DNA from: an uncultured Rubrobacteraceae bacterium
Lineage (GTDB): Bacteria > Actinomycetota > Rubrobacteria > Rubrobacterales > Rubrobacteraceae
Assembly: GCA_902805985.1 (NCBI GenBank)
Contig: CADCUW010000328.1
Coordinates: forward strand, 1 to 5,044
Direction: 5' to 3'
Length of the DNA: 5,044 nt
Shown: positions 1 through 5,044 of the stretch, in pieces
Position numbering within the stretch: the first letter of the stretch is position 1
Layout: each line of letters starts with the position of its first letter
The notes under the pieces: model-generated
What the model saw: the letters and a program-made list of their open reading frames with translations, nothing else
Databases searched by the model: none
What the model was told of the DNA's origin: nothing
Made by a program: the position numbers and the translations under genes

Positions 1-1157
1 CGCGGCAGCGGCCTCCGTTCCCTTCTCGTCCACCGTGATGTTCACCCGGTGCTTGGCGGCGCCTATGAACAACTCTTCCTCTTTGGTGATGCCGCCAAAA
101 TCCGCGCCTCCACCGAAAGGGTCGGTCATGCCCATCGAGCGGAGCAGGGGGATTAGATCCAGGTCCGTCTCGTAGTCGAAGCGAGGCATGGTCAGCTTCA
201 CGAACTCGGACGGCCGTATCTTCTCGTCTACCTCGTCCACAAAGCCCGCGCTTAACCGACCTTCGATCTCATCGAAGCGTCCCTCCTTGGAAGCACGATC
301 AGCATATCCGCTGCCTCGCCCTTGTACGGCAGCCGGACGGCCTGATAGGCGTCGCCTTCTGCGTAGGGAAAGTACGACGTCTGGCGCATGAGCGGAACGG
401 TGGCCTCGCCGCCGTCGGGCAGGTTGAACGCTCCTTCCCGCGTGTTGGACTTCTCGAACGAGGAGAACCACGACGCCTTGAAGTAGACGGCGTTGGCGAG
501 CACGAGGCGCGTATTCGGGGTGATGATGGCCGGCGAGACGAGGTCCTTGATACGCTCTTCGGTCTCGTCCTCGACCCAGGCGTTTATCTCCTCGGAAGCC
601 TCGTCGGGTTGCCCGAAATCCACGGGTCTCAGCCCCGCCCCGTATTGCCCGGCCAGCGTCTCCAGGTACGCCTGCTCGAACCGGTAGCCCTCCTGCCCCC
701 ACGCCGAGTTGGCGACGTTGAGCCTAAAGGGCGCGCTGTCACCCCCGCCGCCCTTCTCTCCCAACCCGGACATCCGGCTCTCGATAGCGTTGAAGGCGGG
801 GTGCTGGGTCTCTTGCGGCAGGAACTTCAGCGTCTCGGCCATCTGGGCTTCCGTCTCGCCGCGGGCGCCGGCGTAGGCCAGGGAGAAGGCGAGCGAGATG
901 CTGTAGGGGGAGAAGATCACGTTCCCCGTCCCGCCCTGCTCGTGGTACATCGCGAACGCAAAGCCGTTGTTGCCCTGCACGAGGTCCGCCACCTGCTCGT
1001 CTGTGACGTCCGGCGACTGGACGCGCGAAACCTCCGACTTGGCCATCCGAACCCCAGGCTCGGCTTCCCCCGCCCTCTGCCCGCCCAGATCCGGTTCGTC
1101 GGAGCCGCAGGCGGTCAGGAGCAAGACCAACATGCACGTCCAGATGATGCGGCCCAC
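1..1157 (-). pseudogene. Lipoprotein serpin (serine protease inhibitor family), interrupted by a frameshift and cut off by the window edge
   Basis: This encodes a serpin, a protease inhibitor that traps its target by a conformational change. Residues 1-17 form a lipoprotein signal peptide: hydrophobic core, then lipobox L14-T15-A16-C17, so the mature protein should be anchored outside the membrane. Serpin landmarks follow: NVIFSPYSISLAFSLAYAGA near residues 110-130, the strand motif LVLANAVYFKASW, and AVRLPYKGEAADMLIVLP just before the break. After R291 the first frame reaches a stop at 252-254. The -1 frame instead continues the fold (GRFDEIEGRLSAGF, then KLTMPRFDYETDLDLI and GMTDPFGGGADFGGI) with no stop to base 1. 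It ends in the hinge EKGTEAAAA, which fits the inhibitory serpin consensus. The composite is 386 residues. The rest of the reactive loop, the P1 residue and the C-terminal strands lie outside. The start is GTG at 1155-1157, chosen for its Shine-Dalgarno and signal peptide. It could be a true pseudogene or an intact gene with one missing base in the sequence; family assignment is firm. Confidence 0.85.
280..288 (-). other. Frameshift site in the serpin gene
   Basis: Read on the minus strand, the coding sequence runs CTT CCA AGG (L-P-R) down to base 285 and then must move to the -1 frame to continue as GAG GGA CGC TTC (E-G-R-F). Adding one G to the local run (AAGGGAGGGA in place of AAGGAGGGA) restores the common serpin wording LPREGRF. 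No X-XXY-YYZ slippery heptamer is visible, so loss of one G by mutation or by base-calling error is the simplest reading. Confidence 0.8.
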
Positions 1158-1160
1158 GGC

Positions 1161-1168
1161 ACCTCCCT
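1161..1168 (-). promoter_or_regulatory. Ribosome binding site of the serpin gene, deciding its GTG start
   Basis: On the minus strand AGGGAGGT ends three bases before the GTG at 1155-1157, with the GGAGG core four bases away. The next in-frame ATG is codon 9, inside the hydrophobic core of the signal peptide, and would remove the positively charged N-terminus (R3). The GTG is therefore preferred. Confidence 0.75.
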
Positions 1169-1245
1169 GTAGAGACTCGTGGACATGTTACAGAGAGCGC
1201 CGGCCCCGTGGGCTACGCCGACGTTACGGTTTCGTACCGAGCGTG

Positions 1246-1857
1246 TTAGCCGACGGGTTGCCGCGCCAGCGCGTGGTACTCCTCGTTCGGGATCATGCCG
1301 CACGCCAGCGACATGCGGTTCGTGAAATTGTACATGCTGGCGATCTCTACGACGTCCCAGACCTCCTCTTCGGTCAGGCCGTGGGCCTTGAGGCGTTCGA
1401 GGTCCTCCGGGCTACATTCCAGGGGCCGATCCGTGACCTTGACGGCGTAGTCCAGAATGGCGGTGCGGCGCTCATCGAGGCCGGCTCTCCGGTGGTCGAG
1501 CGTGATGCGGTCGGCCAGGATGGGGTCGCCGAGGGCCTGCCGCAAGGCAGCGCCGTGGGCCACCAGGCAGTAGAGACAACCGTTCGCCATCGAGACGGCT
1601 ACCGCGATCATCTCCCGCTCCGCCGCGTCGAGGTTCTCCGTCGGTTCGTGGAGCTGGCGATAGTGCGAAAACCACGCGGAGAGTCTCTCCGGCCTGAAGC
1701 TGTAAGCCCGGAAAACGTTCGGCACGAACCCCACCGCCTCCCGCGCCTTACCGAACAGCCCCCGCAGGTTCTCCGGCAACTCCGACTCTTCCGGCACCGG
1801 GAACCAGCTTACGGGGACACCCGTCCCCTTACGCGAGATGTGCTCCACGTCCGACAT
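1246..1857 (-). CDS. AhpD-like / carboxymuconolactone decarboxylase family peroxidase-related protein
   Basis: The 203-residue product belongs to the peroxidase-related branch of the AhpD/CMD superfamily. These all-helical cytoplasmic proteins use a CxxC pair with a nearby Glu and His in peroxide or thiol-disulfide chemistry; the physiological substrate of this branch is generally unknown. The signature is complete: E82, C94-L-Y-C97 and H101, within [14 protein letters not shown]. Upstream, the segment [18 protein letters not shown] (residues 35-52) is typical of the family. An in-frame ATG seven codons upstream exists (1878), but the ATG at 1855-1857 has AGGAGG four bases before it and is preferred. 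The gene follows the VOC gene by 42 bases and precedes the serpin by 88 bases, on the same strand. Family assignment is strong; peroxidase activity is inferred from the motif. Confidence 0.92.
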   Translation of the reverse strand: MSDVEHISRKGTGVPVSWFPVPEESELPENLRGLFGKAREAVGFVPNVFRAYSFRPERLSAWFSHYRQLHEPTENLDAAEREMIAVAVSMANGCLYCLVAHGAALRQALGDPILADRITLDHRRAGLDERRTAILDYAVKVTDRPLECSPEDLERLKAHGLTEEEVWDVVEIASMYNFTNRMSLACGMIPNEEYHALARQPVG

Positions 1858-1861
1858 GGTT

Positions 1862-1867
1862 CCTCCT
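1862..1867 (-). promoter_or_regulatory. Ribosome binding site of the AhpD-like gene, deciding its start
   Basis: A perfect AGGAGG stands four bases before the ATG at 1855-1857 on the minus strand. It places the start at MSDVEH rather than at the upstream in-frame ATG at 1876-1878, which would put this site inside the coding region. Confidence 0.8.
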
Positions 1868-1899
1868 CTTCGCGTCACTCTGCGGCGTGCTTGCCGACC

Positions 1900-2286
1900 T
1901 CAGTCGTCCGTGTACGAGATAAGCTCCAGGAGCGATCCGTCCGGGTCCCTGAAGTACAGGCTCGTGCCGATACCTCCGGCCCCCAAGCGCTTAACCGGAC
2001 CCATCTCCACTTCGACGCCGCAGGCCTGGAGATGCCGTTCCGCGTCCGGGATCCCACCCGGCCACACAAAGCAGAGGTCGCTCCCGCCCGGCGACACGGG
2101 TATGCGGGCGACCGGCGCGGCGTCCACACCGGGGCCGTGCAGGTTGAGCTGCTGGGCGCCGAAGCGGTAGGACCAGCCCGCGCCGGCCGGGACCACCTCG
2201 GCGCCGAGCACATCTCGGTAGAAGACGTTTGACCTCTCCCAGTCGGAGACGTGAACCACGCAGTGGTCCAGCCTTACGTTTGGCAT
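1900..2286 (-). CDS. VOC family protein (glyoxalase/dioxygenase fold, GLOD5-like)
   Basis: The 128-residue product has the paired beta-alpha-beta-beta-beta modules of the vicinal oxygen chelate superfamily, which use a metal centre for isomerisation, ring-opening or thiol-addition chemistry. Module 1 starts with RLDHCVVHVSDWERSNVFYR and ends with RFGAQQLNLHGPG. Module 2 starts with SDLCFVWPG and ends with YFRDPDGSLLELISY. By position the expected metal ligands are H8, H50, D70 and E121; the Asp at the third position, where many relatives have His, is worth noting. Length is normal for a single-domain VOC protein. The start is ATG 2284-2286; a GTG directly before it (2287-2289) is an alternative. 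No strong Shine-Dalgarno is seen, but the stop of the upstream reductase is only 10 bases away, so translational coupling is likely. The substrate cannot be told from the sequence. Confidence 0.92.
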   Translation of the reverse strand: MPNVRLDHCVVHVSDWERSNVFYRDVLGAEVVPAGAGWSYRFGAQQLNLHGPGVDAAPVARIPVSPGGSDLCFVWPGGIPDAERHLQACGVEVEMGPVKRLGAGGIGTSLYFRDPDGSLLELISYTDD

Positions 2287-2296
2287 CACCGGATCT

Positions 2297-3286
2297 CTAG
2301 CGCCCGACGGCCCGCATCATCTCTTCGGAGTAGCGCTCGCCGGCGGCAGAGCCCCGGGGCATGGCCTCTTCGATGCGGCGCAAGTCCTCTTCGGTAAGCT
2401 CGACGTCGGCGGCGCCGGCGTTCTCCTCCAGGTACTTGCGGCGCTTGGTGCCCGGGATGGGCACGATGTCCTCGCCCTGGGCGAGCAGCCAGGCGAGGGC
2501 GAGTTGACCGGGCGTCACGCCTTTCCGTTCGGCGACCTCGCGCACCCTGTCCGCAAGCTCTACGTTCTTCATGAAGTTCTCTTCGGCGAAGCGGGGGAAG
2601 CGGGCGCTGCGGGTGTCGTCCTCAGGCATGTCCTCGATGCTCTTGAAGCGGCCGGTCAGGAAGCCGCGACCCAGCGGGCTGTACGGCACGAAGCCGACGC
2701 CTAGCTCGCGGAGGGCCGGCAGTACCTCGTCCTCCACATCGCGGGTAAAGAGCGAGTACTCGGACTGGATCGCGCTTATGGGATGGACGGCGTGGGCCTT
2801 GCGGATCGTCTCGATACCCGCCTCGGAGAGGCCGAGGTAACGGACCTTGCCGGCCTCGACGAGCTCCTTCATCGCCCCGACCGTCTCCTCTATGGGCGTC
2901 TCGGGGTCCACGCGGTGCTGGTAGTAGAGGTCGATGTGGTCGACCCCTAGCCTCCGTAGCGAGGCGTCGCAGCACTCGCGCACGTACTCGGGCTTGCCGC
3001 TCACGCCCAGAAAGGAGCCGTCCTCGCCGCGCACGTTGCCGAACTTGGTCGCCAGCTCGACCCTGTCGCGCCGGCCGGCTATGGCCTTGCCGATGAGCTT
3101 CTCATTAGTAAAAGGGCCGTACATGTCCGCCGTGTCCAGAAAAGTAACGCCGAGGTCGATCGCGCGTTGGATGGTGGCGATGGACTCGTCCTCGTCGCCC
3201 GTGCCGTAGAACTCGCTCATCCCCATGCAACCGAGCCCGATCTCCGAGACCTCCAACCCCTCGTTGCCCAACCTGCGCCGGTCCAA
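2297..3286 (-). CDS. Aldo/keto reductase, AKR13-like
   Basis: This 329-residue enzyme is a full-length NADPH-dependent aldo/keto reductase with a TIM-barrel fold, expected to reduce aldehydes or ketones in the cytoplasm. The N-terminus [20 protein letters not shown] is typical of this group. The catalytic tetrad is complete: D51 and Y56 in LDTADMYG, K81 in LATKFG, H124 in YYQHRVD. Further family segments are [10 protein letters not shown] (174-183), [14 protein letters not shown] (201-214) and the cofactor-phosphate loop [14 protein letters not shown] (276-289). The start is TTG at 3284-3286: it gives the usual N-terminus, has GGAGG nine bases upstream, and no other in-frame start lies nearby upstream. 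It is first in a same-strand run with the VOC gene (10 bases on) and the AhpD-like gene, and divergent from the Cys/His-rich gene at 3391. Substrate is unknown; family is certain. Confidence 0.96.
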   Translation of the reverse strand: MDRRRLGNEGLEVSEIGLGCMGMSEFYGTGDEDESIATIQRAIDLGVTFLDTADMYGPFTNEKLIGKAIAGRRDRVELATKFGNVRGEDGSFLGVSGKPEYVRECCDASLRRLGVDHIDLYYQHRVDPETPIEETVGAMKELVEAGKVRYLGLSEAGIETIRKAHAVHPISAIQSEYSLFTRDVEDEVLPALRELGVGFVPYSPLGRGFLTGRFKSIEDMPEDDTRSARFPRFAEENFMKNVELADRVREVAERKGVTPGQLALAWLLAQGEDIVPIPGTKRRKYLEENAGAADVELTEEDLRRIEEAMPRGSAAGERYSEEMMRAVGR

Positions 3287-3290
3287 GAAC

Positions 3291-3300
3291 CTCTCCCTCC
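3291..3300 (-). promoter_or_regulatory. Ribosome binding site supporting the TTG start of the AKR13-like gene
   Basis: On the minus strand GGAGGGAGAG lies four bases before the TTG at 3284-3286, with the GGAGG core nine bases from it. This supports the rare start codon, which also gives the N-terminus expected for the family. Confidence 0.75.
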
Positions 3301-3314
3301 AGTAGAACCCGTCC

Positions 3315-3325
3315 CTTTCCGAAAG
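3315..3325. promoter_or_regulatory. Short palindrome CTTTC-C-GAAAG in the divergent intergenic region
   Basis: An 11-base inverted repeat (5-base arms, one-base centre) lies in the 104-base region between the divergent starts at 3286 and 3391. Position allows a role as an operator for either gene, but a site this short can arise by chance and no known regulator's consensus is recognised. Confidence 0.25.
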
Positions 3326-3327
3326 AG

Positions 3328-3357
3328 TTTACACAACGTCGCCGGAAGGGAACCTAT
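3328..3357 (+). promoter_or_regulatory. Tentative promoter for the Cys/His-rich gene
   Basis: TTTACA at 3328-3333 matches the -35 consensus at five of six bases. At a spacing of 17-18 bases stands AACCTAT (3351-3357), a poor -10. Transcription would begin near 3365 and give a leader of about 25 bases that contains the ribosome binding site. The weak -10 makes this a guess. Confidence 0.25.
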
Positions 3358-3378
3358 CCGCCCAGGGGACAATTAGAG

Positions 3379-3383
3379 AGGAG
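3379..3383 (+). promoter_or_regulatory. Ribosome binding site of the Cys/His-rich gene
   Basis: AGGAG, within the purine run AGAGAGGAG, stands seven bases before the ATG at 3391-3393. Spacing and match are good and fix the start of this small gene. Confidence 0.8.
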
Positions 3384-3390
3384 CGCAACC

Positions 3391-3627
3391 ATGGCCCAGT
3401 GCGAGGTCTGCGGCAACGACTACGACAAGGCGTTTCAGGTAAGCCTACCCGGGGGAGACGCGCGCACCTTCGACAGCTTCGAGTGCGCCATACACGCCCT
3501 CGCCCCTGTCTGCGAGTACTGCGGCGTGAAGGTGATCGGGCACGGCGTCGAGGCCGGCGGCCACTTCTACTGCTGCGCCCACTGCGCGAGCATGGCCGGG
3601 GCGGAGGGGATCTCCGACCGGGCCTGA
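3391..3627 (+). CDS. Small cysteine/histidine-rich, probably metal-binding protein
   Basis: This 78-residue soluble protein has no signal peptide or membrane segment. It carries eight Cys and four His: C4-x-x-C7 near the N-terminus, C32 and H35 in FDSFECAIHALAP, C41-x-x-C44 in CEYCGVKVIGHG, then H51, H58, C61, C62, H64 and C65 in HFYCCAHCA. Paired CxxC knuckles with a C/H-rich tail are typical of zinc ribbons or small metallothionein-like proteins, so metal binding (zinc most likely) is inferred. I recall similar short proteins being common in actinobacteria under hypothetical or metallothionein-like names, without an assigned role. It is the only plus-strand gene here. It is divergent from the AKR13-like gene and converges on the next gene with 11 bases between stops. 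The gene is real beyond doubt given its start signals and motif density; function is open. Confidence 0.8.
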   Translation: MAQCEVCGNDYDKAFQVSLPGGDARTFDSFECAIHALAPVCEYCGVKVIGHGVEAGGHFYCCAHCASMAGAEGISDRA

Positions 3628-3638
3628 ACGTGGTCCTT

Positions 3639-3998
3639 CTAGCGGGCGGCGTTCTCCGGCTCGGGGAGGTGGCCCATGACGGCGCGGAGGCCGAAATCTC
3701 GCGGCAAGTCTGAGTAGAAGCGCCGGAAGCCCAGGGTCTTGCGGGCGTCGATGCTTACCTCGCGTCCGGCCAGGTGCGGGAAGATGGCCCGCGCCGCGTA
3801 GATAGGCTCGTCCCCCTTGAGGCGTACCAGCCCCTTCCGGCCGCGGACGGCCCCCTCGCCCGTTGCGTAGAGGCTCATCTCCCCGGCCCCGGCGCAGCAC
3901 ATCGCCAGCCGGTGCCAGTCGAGCACGATCGCCTCGTCGGGACGGAGTAATCCCCGGGCCTCAGGGGTCAGACGCACGCTGAAAGAAAAGCGGTCCAC
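3639..3998 (-). CDS. Hypothetical protein, 119 residues, with a CC motif
   Basis: I do not recognise the family. The product is soluble, without signal peptide or membrane helix. Short alternating hydrophobic stretches (FSFSVRL at 4-10, EAIVLDWHRLAMCC at 22-35) suggest beta strands, and the tail from about residue 105 is probably flexible. The most striking part is DWHRLAMCCAGAGEMSL (27-43), with H29 and adjacent C34-C35, a possible metal or redox site. The start is GTG at 3996-3998, preceded in frame by a TAG four codons upstream, so a longer protein is excluded. There is no Shine-Dalgarno; a possible extended -10 box ends six bases before the GTG, suggesting leaderless or near-leaderless translation. 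A later GTG at codon 8 is a less likely start. It lies 95 bases after the aldo/keto reductase on the same strand and faces the Cys/His-rich gene tail to tail. Coding status is likely, function unknown. Confidence 0.65.
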   Translation of the reverse strand: MDRFSFSVRLTPEARGLLRPDEAIVLDWHRLAMCCAGAGEMSLYATGEGAVRGRKGLVRLKGDEPIYAARAIFPHLAGREVSIDARKTLGFRRFYSDLPRDFGLRAVMGHLPEPENAAR

Positions 3999-4004
3999 GC
4001 CACG

Positions 4005-4013
4005 ATACTACCA
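4005..4013 (-). promoter_or_regulatory. Possible extended -10 promoter for the 119-residue protein gene
   Basis: The minus strand reads TGG-TAGTAT, a TGn motif followed by a box matching TATAAT at four of six bases. It ends six bases before the GTG at 3996-3998. Transcription would then begin at or beside the start codon, which fits the absence of a Shine-Dalgarno. No good -35 box is found, as is usual for extended -10 promoters. Confidence 0.4.
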
Positions 4014-4031
4014 AAACGGCTGGCGCACGGA

Positions 4032-4045
4032 CGGTTCGCGAACCG
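4032..4045. promoter_or_regulatory. Perfect 14-base palindrome, candidate operator
   Basis: CGGTTCGCGAACCG is an exact dyad with no gap at its centre. It lies between the end of the aldo/keto reductase (4094) and the 119-residue gene (3998), and overlaps the -35 side of the possible promoter at 4005-4013. The symmetry and place fit binding by a dimeric regulator. A terminator is less likely: the stem would be only five base pairs around a CGCG loop and no T run follows it on either strand. No named regulator consensus is recognised. Confidence 0.45.
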
Positions 4046-4093
4046 CCCCTGCGTCGGTCGTATCCCACAACCCCGCCCGAAACCCGGTCCCTC

Positions 4094-5044
4094 CTAGACC
4101 CGCTGGGCGTTGCGGATAAAGCGGTGGGGGTAGGTGTCTTCGAGGGCCCCCGCCTCGGAGAGCCGGCCCACCTGGTCCTCGTCGAGGGCCCAGCCGGTGG
4201 CGCCGAGGTTGTCCTCGAGTTGTTCGAGGGTGCGCGCCCCGACTATAGGGGCCGTAACGGCCGGCTGGCGGAGGAGCCAGTTCAGCGAGATCTGGGCGTA
4301 GGACCGGCCGGTGGCCTCGCTTATCTCGCCAACCGCGTCGAGCACGGCCCAGTTGCGCTCGGTGGCGCGCCGGTCCCAGTACTCCTCCATCGGCTCCTCC
4401 GCCCCCGCGATGCGCGAGTCTTCGGGCGGCTGCTCGCCGCGGCGGTACTTGCCCGAGAGAAAGCCGCCGCCAAGGGGGCTCCAGGGGATCACGCCAAGGC
4501 CCTCCTCGAGACAGGCCGGCAGGATCTCGTACTCGACGTTGCGCTCTACCAGGGAGTATTGCGGCTGCAGGCACACGAAGCGCTCCAGGCCCAGAGCGTC
4601 GCTCAGAGACACGCTCTTCACGATCTGCCACGCCGTGAAGTTCGAGACCCCGATGTAGCGGACCTTGCCGGCACGCACGAGGTCGGAGAGGGCACCCAGA
4701 GTCTCGTGAAGCGGCGTCGCCGCGTCCCAGCAGTGGACCTGATAGAGGTCTATGTAGTCCGTGCCGAGGCGACGGAGGCTGTCCTCGCAGCCCCCGATCA
4801 CGTGCTTGCGGGAGAGGCCGACGTCGTTCGGGCCTCTGCCCATCGGGAAGCGGACCTTCGTGGCGAGCACGACGTCGTCGCGCACACCCCCCTTGAGGGC
4901 CCTGCCGGTGATCTCCTCTGAGACCCCGTTCGTGTAGACGTCGGCCGTGTCTATAAAGTTGCCCCCGGCCTCGATAAAGCGGGCGACGAGCCCTCTGGAT
5001 GCCTCCTCGTCCGCCTCCCGGCCGAACGTCATGCAGCCGAGGCA
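4094..5044 (-). CDS. Aldo/keto reductase, partial at the N-terminus
   Basis: This is a second NADPH-dependent aldo/keto reductase, predicted to reduce carbonyl compounds in the cytoplasm. The reading frame stays open to the window edge: the first visible residues are CLGCMTFG, the usual motif of the first barrel strand, so about 15-25 residues including the start lie outside. An ATG at 5030-5032 exists but is the internal Met of that motif, not the start. Counting from that Met, the tetrad is D28 and Y33 (DTADVYTNG), K59 (LATKVRF) and H100 (LYQVHCWD). [10 protein letters not shown] (156-165), [16 protein letters not shown] (183-198) and the cofactor loop [13 protein letters not shown] (263-275) follow. 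It differs from the reductase at 2297-3286 in length between motifs and in wording (GVSNF against GLSEA, IVGART against IPGTKR), so the two are separate subfamilies, not a recent duplication. Substrate unknown; family certain. Confidence 0.96.
   Translation of the reverse strand, partial: CLGCMTFGREADEEASRGLVARFIEAGGNFIDTADVYTNGVSEEITGRALKGGVRDDVVLATKVRFPMGRGPNDVGLSRKHVIGGCEDSLRRLGTDYIDLYQVHCWDAATPLHETLGALSDLVRAGKVRYIGVSNFTAWQIVKSVSLSDALGLERFVCLQPQYSLVERNVEYEILPACLEEGLGVIPWSPLGGGFLSGKYRRGEQPPEDSRIAGAEEPMEEYWDRRATERNWAVLDAVGEISEATGRSYAQISLNWLLRQPAVTAPIVGARTLEQLEDNLGATGWALDEDQVGRLSEAGALEDTYPHRFIRNAQRV

Noticed and set aside
273..293. Programmed frameshifting or re-initiation at the serpin break
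   Set aside because: AAGGAGG on the minus strand resembles a stimulatory Shine-Dalgarno, and an ATG lies nearby. There is no slippery heptamer, and the ATG is in the original frame, giving only MRSKVG before the stop. AAGGAGG is also simply the codons for the common serpin LPRE segment minus one G.
1158..1245. Promoter or terminator between the AhpD-like gene and the serpin
   Set aside because: TAACAT (minus strand, 1185-1190) resembles a -10 box but has no partner -35. The small GCCC/GGGC stem has four base pairs and no T run. Neither is strong enough to list.
967..2232. Long plus-strand open frame of 421 codons
   Set aside because: It lies opposite the serpin, AhpD-like and VOC genes, which have clear family motifs. 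Its own translation has no recognisable motif and is Arg/Pro-rich, as expected of an antisense frame in high-GC DNA.
3628..3638. Bidirectional terminator between the convergent genes
   Set aside because: Only 11 bases separate the stop codons, and no stem with a T run is seen there or just beside it.
4124..4921. Plus-strand open frame of 265 codons
   Set aside because: It is the antisense shadow of the aldo/keto reductase, which has a full catalytic tetrad and cofactor loop. The shadow shows no domain and no ribosome binding site that I can see.
2297..5044. Tandem duplication of the two aldo/keto reductases
   Set aside because: They share only family-level motifs and differ in spacing and in the cofactor-loop wording, so they belong to different subfamilies.

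Overview
The window is high-GC bacterial chromosomal DNA. It is densely coded, with GTG and TTG starts alongside ATG and purine-rich Shine-Dalgarno sites. Gene content and codon style suggest an actinobacterium, possibly of the Rubrobacter type. That placement is an inference from general character: there is no rRNA or other marker gene here. I see no tRNA, rRNA, CRISPR array, insertion sequence or integrase.

Layout. Most genes lie on the minus strand, so they are given here from high to low coordinates. The right edge holds an aldo/keto reductase (4094-5044) whose first residues lie outside the window. After a 95-base gap with a perfect 14-base palindrome and a possible extended -10 box comes a 119-residue protein of unknown function (3639-3998), probably read from a GTG with little or no leader. 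It converges, with only 11 bases between stop codons, on the one plus-strand gene, a 78-residue cysteine/histidine-rich protein (3391-3627). That gene is divergent from a same-strand run: an AKR13-like aldo/keto reductase (2297-3286, TTG start), a VOC/glyoxalase-fold protein (1900-2286) and an AhpD-like peroxidase-related protein (1246-1857). After an 88-base gap a lipoprotein serpin follows (1-1157), running off the left edge.

How the genes may work together. The reductase, VOC protein and AhpD-like protein are 10 and 42 bases apart and could be one transcript. All three belong to families that act on reactive carbonyls, electrophiles or peroxides, so a small detoxification operon is a fair inference. 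The serpin is probably a surface protease inhibitor with no obvious link to the others.

The clearest anomaly is in the serpin. The first reading frame ends early at 252, yet the -1 frame continues the serpin fold without a stop from about 285 to the window edge, including an intact inhibitory hinge. One missing G explains this, either as a real mutation or as a sequence error. I found no convincing new multi-gene system. The least explained items are the two small Cys-containing proteins and the palindrome/leaderless start in front of one of them.
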